Shown: one piece after another, positions 58,487-64,000 of the stretch
How the letters are laid out: the number at the start of each line of letters is the position of its first letter
How positions within the stretch are numbered: the stretch's first letter is position 1
DNA from: Hyphomicrobiales bacterium
GTDB lineage: Bacteria > Pseudomonadota > Alphaproteobacteria > Rhizobiales > Rhizobiaceae
DNA: 64,000 nucleotides
Assembly: GCA_900469965.1 (NCBI GenBank)
Contig: UBZP01000016.1
Span: 17,344 to 81,343 of the forward strand
Direction: 5' to 3'
Position numbers and translations under genes: made by a program
The notes under the pieces: model-generated
What the model saw: only the letters and a program-made list of their open reading frames with translations
Databases searched by the model: none
What the model was told of the DNA's origin: nothing

Positions 58487-60085
58487 ATGACCGAGACGGC
58501 GAGCCGACCAGAGCGGATCGAGACGGGGCCGATCGAGAGAGGGCGGATCGAGGCGGGACGAACCGAGACGGGGCCGATCGCCTTCGACAATTCCTATGCG
58601 CGGCTGCCGCAGGGCTTCTTCGCCCGCGTCGAGCCGACGCCGGTGGCGGCGCCGCGGCTCGTGGCGTTCAACCGGGCGCTCGCGGAAGAGATGGGGCTCG
58701 ACGCCGATGCGCTCGCGGCGGACGGGGCGGCGATCTTCTCCGGCAACCGCCTCCTTTCCGGCTCCGAGCCGATCGCCATGGCCTATGCCGGCCACCAGTT
58801 CGGCCAGTTCGTGCCGCAGCTCGGCGACGGGCGGGCGATCCTCCTGGGCGAGGTGGTGCGCCCCGACGGCGGCCGGCGCGACATCCAGCTGAAGGGCTCC
58901 GGCCAGACGCCGTTCTCGCGGCGCGGCGACGGGCGGGCCGCCCTCGGCCCGGTCTTGCGCGAATATCTCGTCAGCGAGGCGATGGCCGCGCTCGGCATTC
59001 CGACGACGCGGGCGCTCGCCGCCGTCACCACCGGCCAGCCGGTCTATCGCGAGCGGGTGCTGCCGGGCGCCATCGTCACGAGGGTGGCGGCGAGCCACAT
59101 CCGCGTCGGCACCTTCCAGTTCTTCGCCGCCCGCGGCGACAACGACCGCATCCGCATCCTCGCCGACCACGTGATCGACCGGCACTATCCGGAGCTTGCG
59201 GACGCCGGCGACGACCGCTACCTGCAGCTTCTCGATGCGGTGGCCGGCCGGCAGGCGGCGCTGATTGCGCGCTGGCTCGGCGTCGGCTTCATCCACGGCG
59301 TCATGAACACCGACAACATGGCCGTCTCCGGCGAGACGATCGACTTCGGCCCCTGCGCCTTCATGGACGCCTACGACCCGCGCACCGTCTTCTCCTCGAT
59401 CGACCAGACCGGGCGCTATGCCTATGGCAACCAGCCGATGATCGGCCAGTGGAACCTCGCCCGCCTCGCCGAGACGCTGTTGCCGCTGCTGCACGAGACG
59501 CCCGGCGAGGCCGTCGACAGGGCCAACGACGCGATCGGCCGCTACATGGAGCGGTTCCAGCAGGAATGGGACGGGGTGATCCGCGCCAAGCTCGGGTTGC
59601 CAGGCGTCAGCGAGGACCGGGCTGGCGGGGACAGGGGCCCCGCCGACGGGGGCGACGAGGACACCGACCTCATCCGCGCCTTCCTGGCGCTGCTTCTGGA
59701 GCAGAAGGCCGACTTCACCCTCGCCTTCCGCCGGCTGTCGGATGCCGCGGAAGACACCGCCGCCGATGCCGCCTTCGCCGCCCTTCTGGCCGATCGCAGC
59801 GCGGCAGCACCCTTCCTTGCCCGCTGGCGCGCGCGGACCGCGCAGGACAGCCGCAGCGCGGCGGAACGGGCGGCGGCGATGCGCGCCGTCAACCCCGCCC
59901 TGATCCCGCGCAACCACCGCATCGAGGCGGCGATCGCGGCGGCGGTCGAGGAGCAGGACTTCTCGCTGTTCGAAGCGATGAACACGGCACTGGCCCGCCC
60001 CTATGACGACCAGCCGGGCTTTGCCGCCTTCGCCGAACCGCCGAAACCCGGCGAAGAGGTGCTGCAGACCTTCTGCGGGACGTGA
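58487..60085 (+). CDS. selO: SelO/YdiU protein adenylyltransferase
   Basis: A 532-residue pseudokinase of the SelO (UPF0061) family, which transfers AMP from ATP to Ser/Thr/Tyr residues in redox-regulated proteins. Family segments: FDNSYARLPQGFFARVEPTP, AGHQFGQFVPQLGDGRAILL, LKGSGQTPFSRRGDGRAALG, GVMNTDNMAVSGETIDFGPC and the C-terminal EEVLQTFCGT cysteine. The ATG at 58487 is followed by a low-complexity stretch of ERIETGPIERGRIEAGRTET repeats not found in all homologues. Upstream lies the repeat array. Confidence 0.95.
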   Translation: MTETASRPERIETGPIERGRIEAGRTETGPIAFDNSYARLPQGFFARVEPTPVAAPRLVAFNRALAEEMGLDADALAADGAAIFSGNRLLSGSEPIAMAYAGHQFGQFVPQLGDGRAILLGEVVRPDGGRRDIQLKGSGQTPFSRRGDGRAALGPVLREYLVSEAMAALGIPTTRALAAVTTGQPVYRERVLPGAIVTRVAASHIRVGTFQFFAARGDNDRIRILADHVIDRHYPELADAGDDRYLQLLDAVAGRQAALIARWLGVGFIHGVMNTDNMAVSGETIDFGPCAFMDAYDPRTVFSSIDQTGRYAYGNQPMIGQWNLARLAETLLPLLHETPGEAVDRANDAIGRYMERFQQEWDGVIRAKLGLPGVSEDRAGGDRGPADGGDEDTDLIRAFLALLLEQKADFTLAFRRLSDAAEDTAADAAFAALLADRSAAAPFLARWRARTAQDSRSAAERAAAMRAVNPALIPRNHRIEAAIAAAVEEQDFSLFEAMNTALARPYDDQPGFAAFAEPPKPGEEVLQTFCGT

Positions 60086-60293
60086 GGGGACGGGGCCGCC
60101 CGGCGGGTCCGGCACCGCTGGGGGCGCACCGGGGCCCGCGCTGGCCCCGCGCTGGCCCCGCACTGGCCCCGCACCGGGGCCCCCCTGCCCCTCGGCGGAA
60201 TCTGAGATCAGAAACCGGAGTGTCGCGCGGCCGCAATTCTGCGATTGGAATGGGGCTCGCGCCGTGCGAGCGTGCCAATCGACGGGAAGACCC

Positions 60294-60698
60294 ATGACGC
60301 AGAAACTCACCCTCGCCTCCACCCCGGACGGCATCGTTCCGGCCCTTTTGGCCCATCTCAACTCGCTCGACGTCGAGACGATGCTCGGCTTCTACGATCC
60401 GGACGGCATGATCATCGACGCCGGCGGCAGGCCGCATGTCGGCCGCGCGGCGATCGGGGCGGAACTGGCGCGATACTTCGCGCTCGGCCTGCAGATGTCG
60501 ATCACCCAGCGGCACATGTTCGTCACCGGCAACATCGCCTCGCTCATTCTCGACTGGTCCTACATCGGCACCGCCCGCGACGGCACCGAGATCAACATGG
60601 TGGCGACCGCCACCGACATCGCCCGCCGCGGCGAGGACGGGCTGTGGCGCTACCTGATCGACAACCCGTTCGGCTCGATGCGCCGGGATGCGGCCTGA
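60294..60698 (+). CDS. NTF2-like (SnoaL-type) protein
   Basis: A 134-residue protein with the NTF2-like cone fold: LLAHLNSLDVETMLGFYDPDG at the start, VGRAAIGAELARYFALG, then HMFVTGNIASLILDWSYIGT and MVATATDIARRGEDGLWRYL. Such proteins can be ketosteroid-isomerase-like enzymes or ligand-binding; the substrate is unknown. Its stop overlaps the ada start (TGATG), so both are cotranslated and the protein may relate to the alkylation response. Confidence 0.85.
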   Translation: MTQKLTLASTPDGIVPALLAHLNSLDVETMLGFYDPDGMIIDAGGRPHVGRAAIGAELARYFALGLQMSITQRHMFVTGNIASLILDWSYIGTARDGTEINMVATATDIARRGEDGLWRYLIDNPFGSMRRDAA

Positions 60699-61825
60699 TG
60701 ACGGACGCCGCCTCGGGACAGGGGGCGGACCAGCGTCCTGACGGCCAGGGGCGCTGGCGCGGCGTCGTCACCACCGGCATCTATTGCCGCAGCACCTGCA
60801 TCTCGCGGCCGCCGCGCCCGGAAAACCTGCGCCACTTCGACAGCGCCGCGGACGCCGAAGCGGCCGGGTTTCGGCCCTGCCGGCGCTGCCGGCCGAACGA
60901 GGCGACGTTTGCGGCGCGCAATGCCAGGATCGTCGCGGAGGCGTGCCGGCTGATCGAGGCGCTGGACAGTCCGCCGCCGGTCGGCGCGCTGGCGCATGCG
61001 CTGGGAGTGAGCGAAGGCCATCTCCACCGCATCTTCCGCGCGCAGACCGGCATGACCCCGCGCGCCTATGCGCAGGAGAAGCGGGCGGCCGCCGTTCGCA
61101 GCCATCTTGCCCGCGGCCGCCCGGTGACCGAGACGATCTACGATACCGGCTTCAATTCGAGCGGCCGCTTCTACGCGATCACCCATCGATCGCTCGGAAT
61201 GACGCCGTCCCGCTACAAGGCCGGCGGCAAGAAGGAGAGCCTGCGCTTCGCGCTCGGCCAGACGTCGCTCGGGGCGATCCTCGTCGCCTCGAGCCAGAAG
61301 GGCGTCGCGGCCATTCTTCTCGGCGACGACCCCGACGCCTTGCTGCGCGACCTGCAGGACCGGTTCCCGCGGGCCAGGCTGATCGGCGGCGACCGCGACT
61401 ACGAGGACGTGATCGCCCGGGTGGTCGGGATGGTCGAGGCGCCGGCGATCGGGCTGGCCCTGCCCCTCGACGTCCGCGGCACCGCCTTCCAGCGCAGGGT
61501 CTGGCGCGCGCTGCAGGCGGTGGCGCCGGGCGACACCGTCAGCTACGCCGACATCGCGCGGCAGATCGGCCATCCGCGGGCCGCCAAGGCGGTGGCGAGC
61601 GCCTGCGCCAACAATGCCCTCGCCGTCGCCATCCCCTGCCACCGCGTCATGAAGACGGACGGCACGGCCTTCGGCTACACCTGGGGCCTGGAGCGCAAGG
61701 GGGCGCTGCTCCGGCGCGAGGCGGACGCGGTTCGCGGCGGCGGCCGCGATCAGCCGCGCGAGGCGAAGGCGGCGGAGCCTGCGGCGGCGGACCGTGGCGG
61801 CTCTGCGCCGCCGCGGACCGATTGA
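60698..61825 (+). CDS. ada: Ada: bifunctional DNA repair protein and transcriptional activator
   Basis: A 375-residue Ada protein. Residues 22-66 are the phosphotriester methyl-accepting zinc domain with Cys30, Cys34, Cys61 and Cys64 (GIYCRSTC and FRPCRRC); Cys30 corresponds to E. coli Cys38. Residues about 75-175 form an AraC helix-turn-helix (ALGVSEGHLHRIFRAQTGMTP). Residues about 185-345 are the O6-alkylguanine methyltransferase with Cys314 in AIPCHRVMKT. Methylated Ada activates its own regulon. The N terminus before the zinc domain is shorter and less conserved than in E. coli. Coupled to the NTF2-like gene. Confidence 0.96.
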   Translation: MTDAASGQGADQRPDGQGRWRGVVTTGIYCRSTCISRPPRPENLRHFDSAADAEAAGFRPCRRCRPNEATFAARNARIVAEACRLIEALDSPPPVGALAHALGVSEGHLHRIFRAQTGMTPRAYAQEKRAAAVRSHLARGRPVTETIYDTGFNSSGRFYAITHRSLGMTPSRYKAGGKKESLRFALGQTSLGAILVASSQKGVAAILLGDDPDALLRDLQDRFPRARLIGGDRDYEDVIARVVGMVEAPAIGLALPLDVRGTAFQRRVWRALQAVAPGDTVSYADIARQIGHPRAAKAVASACANNALAVAIPCHRVMKTDGTAFGYTWGLERKGALLRREADAVRGGGRDQPREAKAAEPAAADRGGSAPPRTD

Positions 61826-61850
61826 CCGGCAGCGAGGCTGGGGACGCGAG

Positions 61851-61945
61851 CGCCCGCCCCGACGACGACCCGCCGGGCTTTTCCGCCTTAGCCGAACAGC
61901 CGAAACCCGGCGAAGAGGTGCTGCAGACCTTCTGCGGGACGTGAG
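61851..61945 (+). repeat. Duplicated 3' end of selO
   Basis: About 95 bases, ending with a TGA in the same relative place, repeat the last part of selO (59991-60086) with only a few changes; both encode PKPGEEVLQTFCGT. The second copy stands after ada without any selO body. Direct repeats therefore flank the NTF2-ada block. Confidence 0.85.
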
Positions 61946-62082
61946 GCGAGGGTATTGGTCCCGCGGCGGTCGCACAGTCTGGTCATGACGGCTTTGCGCC
62001 AGAAGCGGTCACGCGATACCCTCCGCCCGAACCGCATGTGGTGATCGTTTACTGCCTCAGGCAATTTTTGGTAGCGTGCGGC

Positions 62083-62838
62083 ATGAACACATCCAGTCGC
62101 ATTCTTCTCTCCGCTAAAACAGACCTCGATGAGCGTTTGGCAGAGCTTGCCCAGGCATTTGCAGGATATCCTGTGCCCACGTCATTGGAGGCATCCCCTC
62201 TAAGTGAGGCGAGCGCAATTTTGACATCACTACGTTCGAGTCAACTCCAGACGATGAATGCCGAAGCGCTCGGATATTATGCCTCGGCAGCGTTGACCAC
62301 GGTTGGCTCGGTTGGCGACTACAAACACTTCATGCCGCGCATTCTATATTTCGCGACCGCTGATGCTTCTCATCCCGGCTTCGACCCTTGTTTGGTGGCA
62401 TCCAAATTGCGGTTGGCCGATTGGGATAGCTGGCCACTTCCTGAACGGACGGCCGTGGCAAACTTTTTCTACGCTGCTTGGGCATATGAACGGCTTCAGA
62501 ATACAGACTTCCGCGTTCAAAGCTGGGGGTGGATCGCTGCCATGGCAATGCTCGACCTTCAGTTTGAGGCATGCCTCGAATTATGGACCAGGCTGCCGAC
62601 AGCGAATGCAATACTGCAACTCGCTGAGGGAGGGGCCGAGATAAAAGGTCTGCAGAGAGGTAATGGATTTTGGGGGAGCGTTTCCTCGCGCCACCGCGAT
62701 TGCATTCTCCTGTGGATGATGAGCGAGAAGGTTGCGACTGCACTTGTCGAGGGTATCGAAACGATCAGGCCGTCGCAGAGGTGGCAGATAGAGCGGATGC
62801 TCGACGATATTGAGGACCTCAAGCGGAACGTGCGGTAA
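62083..62838 (+). CDS. Hypothetical protein of an A+T-richer block
   Basis: A 251-residue soluble, mainly helical protein with no family I recognise. Visible parts: SAKTDLDERLAELAQAFAGY, AEALGYYASAALTTVGSVGD, WPLPERTAVANFFYAAWAYE and a terminal IRPSQRWQIERMLDDIEDLK. No signal or membrane segment. Base use is lower in G+C than ada just upstream, so it was probably acquired; it sits beside a Tdi1/DUF1851-like immunity gene, which suggests a place in a conflict island. The ATG at 62083 is chosen over a GTG-type start 15 codons earlier. Confidence 0.6.
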   Translation: MNTSSRILLSAKTDLDERLAELAQAFAGYPVPTSLEASPLSEASAILTSLRSSQLQTMNAEALGYYASAALTTVGSVGDYKHFMPRILYFATADASHPGFDPCLVASKLRLADWDSWPLPERTAVANFFYAAWAYERLQNTDFRVQSWGWIAAMAMLDLQFEACLELWTRLPTANAILQLAEGGAEIKGLQRGNGFWGSVSSRHRDCILLWMMSEKVATALVEGIETIRPSQRWQIERMLDDIEDLKRNVR

Positions 62839-62946
62839 GGCCCCCACGCATGGCAACGTGTTTTGTCCGCTTTGGGCCACAGCAGTCATCGGGGATTGGG
62901 CGGTATGGCGCTTGCTGCGTACCTGCGGACAGGCCATGATTGGCAC

Positions 62947-63408
62947 ATGCAACAGAACTATTTAGACTTCCTTGCCGATGAGATAACCGTCATGCAACTG
63001 GACGCATGGGCGGACCTACTGCCCATTCCGTGCCGTGTGTTGGGGGCTAACCTTTTCGGAGACGTGTTCTTGGCGGATGCCGCTGGGGCAATCCACATGC
63101 TGGAAGTCTCTGCCGCTTCAATCGCGGAGATCGCTGCTTCTGAGGACGAGTTCCATCACCGTTGCGTTGACGATGAAGAGGGGTGGATGTTGCGCCCATT
63201 GGTGGACCAATGCCGCTCAACGGGAATGGTCCTTGGTCCCACCCAGTGCTACGCCTTCACGACACTTCCCTTGTTTGGGGGCGAGTACAAGGTCGACAAC
63301 ATCTGGATATGCGCCTGGAAGGAATGACTCAGCTTTACGGCCACAATATATTTGCAAACCAAGGACTTGCCCGACGGGGCCAAGGTCGCAATCCAAGTTG
63401 TCGATTGA
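62947..63408 (+). pseudogene. Tdi1/DUF1851-like immunity gene with internal TGA
   Basis: The frame reads MQQNYLDFLADEITVMQLDA, then CRVLGANLFGDVFLADAAGA, DDEEGWMLRPLVDQCRS and LPLFGGEYKVDNIWICAWKE, matching the C-terminal half of the T6SS immunity protein Tdi1/DUF1851 family. A TGA at 63325-63327 stands where homologues have Trp, and the same frame then continues LSFTATIYLQTKDLPDGAKV to TGA 63406-63408, the conserved C terminus. One base change (TGG to TGA) therefore removed 27 residues. The N terminus is shorter than usual, so the 5' part may be missing too. Confidence 0.7.
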
Positions 63409-63512
63409 GGTTTGGCGCCGGTGTTAAGGGAATAGCGCGGCTTCCGCATTGGGCCAAAAGCGGTCGTCGGACTTCGGACGGAATGCGCTAAAGCGTAGAC
63501 GCAAGACCAGAA

Positions 63513-63860
63513 GTGGATTTTCAGTTGACTGACCGGGCTATGCCGACGGAAGCGATCTCCTTGATCGACAGAGCACTCTTTGGGAGCGAGCTACTTCCAT
63601 CCCTGAGAAAAATGAAGTTCGACCAGAAACAGGCCCAGGCAGCGCTCGCAGCTTTACATGCGGTCAACGTCGCTAGGTTAAGCGTGGACGAAAGGATGGC
63701 GTTGATAGAGTTGATATGGCAGGTGCCACACCTTGTGCACGCCTACAGGGAGAGGTGTCTGGAAAACGGTGCCAGCGAATCAGAGTACAACCGCTTCATG
63801 GTTGACCTTACCGACGTCGTTCAAAAACACATGCGGGAACTTACGCGGCCCCTCTCATAA
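63513..63860 (+). CDS. Hypothetical protein
   Basis: A 115-residue soluble helical protein: LIDRALFGSELLPSLRKMKF, then KQAQAALAALHAVNVARLSV, DERMALIELIWQVPHLVHAY and a C-terminal FMVDLTDVVQKHMRELTRP. No family recognised. Start is either GTG 63513 or ATG 63540; neither has a strong ribosome site. Base composition is like the two genes upstream, so it belongs to the same acquired block. Confidence 0.5.
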   Translation: MDFQLTDRAMPTEAISLIDRALFGSELLPSLRKMKFDQKQAQAALAALHAVNVARLSVDERMALIELIWQVPHLVHAYRERCLENGASESEYNRFMVDLTDVVQKHMRELTRPLS

Positions 63861-64000
63861 TTCCTCCTGAGGCCGCTTTGGGCCAAAAGCCGCCATGGCC
63901 GGATCGCGACAGAACCGGATACTCCGCCCTCCCTCCCGCCGTGTCGGATTTTCCCCGCTCCATCCGTCTTCCAGTCAGACACGCGATGGAGGACAGCGAT

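Noticed and set aside
57628..60006. 792-codon plus-strand frame across the repeat array
   Set aside because: It runs through the tandem repeats and then out of frame with selO; the repeats give it an apparent periodic protein that no evidence supports.
52370..63327. Selenocysteine or other TGA recoding at 52370 and 63325
   Set aside because: No selenocysteine insertion structure was seen and nearby genes use TGA as ordinary stop; simple nonsense mutation in decaying genes is more likely.

Overview
The window is G+C-rich chromosomal DNA of an alphaproteobacterium, most likely a rhizobial (Hyphomicrobiales, Rhizobiaceae-like) bacterium. This rests on a MucR/Ros zinc-finger regulator, a DUF5330 protein, SufE, a DUF6456 protein next to a DnaA-domain-IV-like protein, DUF1491, a complete seven-gene Mrp/Pha antiporter operon and an arsR-aqpS-arsC arsenic operon of the rhizobial type. 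Species cannot be named from sequence reading alone. No rRNA, tRNA, CRISPR array, complete insertion sequence or replication origin was found.

Layout. 0.4-4.4 kb: metallo-beta-lactamase-fold hydrolase, polysaccharide deacetylase and glycosyltransferase pair, secreted polysaccharide lyase. 4.5-7.2 kb: AhpD-like protein and the arsenic locus (DUF6428 divergent from arsR-aqpS-arsC). 7.2-20.7 kb: VWA-like secreted protein, a cyclase-FlgO-TPR-rhodanese fusion, a MarR-GNAT fusion with a readable promoter and operator, glycosyltransferase, nitrilase, class A penicillin-binding protein, prlF-yhaV toxin-antitoxin, DUF1214/DUF1254 pair. 21.3-31.5 kb: DUF2336, DUF1491, RTX protein, peptidoglycan-binding protein plus sensor kinase, DUF5330, SufE, DUF6456/DnaA-like pair, a HEPN-like orphan, MucR. 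31.9-37.8 kb: mrpABCDEFG. 38.1-50.9 kb: vapBC, msrB, GNAT/XRE-cupin, hemolysin III, DksA/TraR-like, universal stress protein, VOC, DUF930, DUF1254-DUF1214 fusion, AI-2E transporter, cytochrome b561-YceI, oligopeptidase.

51.1-55.2 kb is a visibly A+T-richer accessory block, almost all on the minus strand. It reads as a decayed array of polymorphic-toxin tips and immunity genes (HNH-like toxin, SUFU-type immunity, SUKH/SMI1 immunity, another putative immunity protein, several toxin fragments), ending in a frameshifted small lipoprotein-like gene and an IS5-family transposase fragment. Short G+C-rich fragments sit in front of the A+T-rich tips, as expected when toxin ends are swapped behind a common trunk. 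A second A+T-richer block at 62.0-63.9 kb carries a Tdi1/DUF1851-like immunity gene interrupted by TGA.

55.2-61.9 kb returns to backbone: TetR with a palindromic operator, homocysteine methyltransferase, a tandem array of about 185-bp units made of hairpins (57.5-58.3 kb), selO, an NTF2-like protein and ada. The last about 95 bp of selO is repeated after ada.

Functional themes are envelope and exopolysaccharide work, ion, metalloid and redox stress tolerance, signal transduction, and inter-bacterial conflict plus toxin-antitoxin modules. The most unusual items are the toxin/immunity cassette graveyard, the 185-bp covarying hairpin array, the double PrlF operator and the cyclase-rhodanese fusion.
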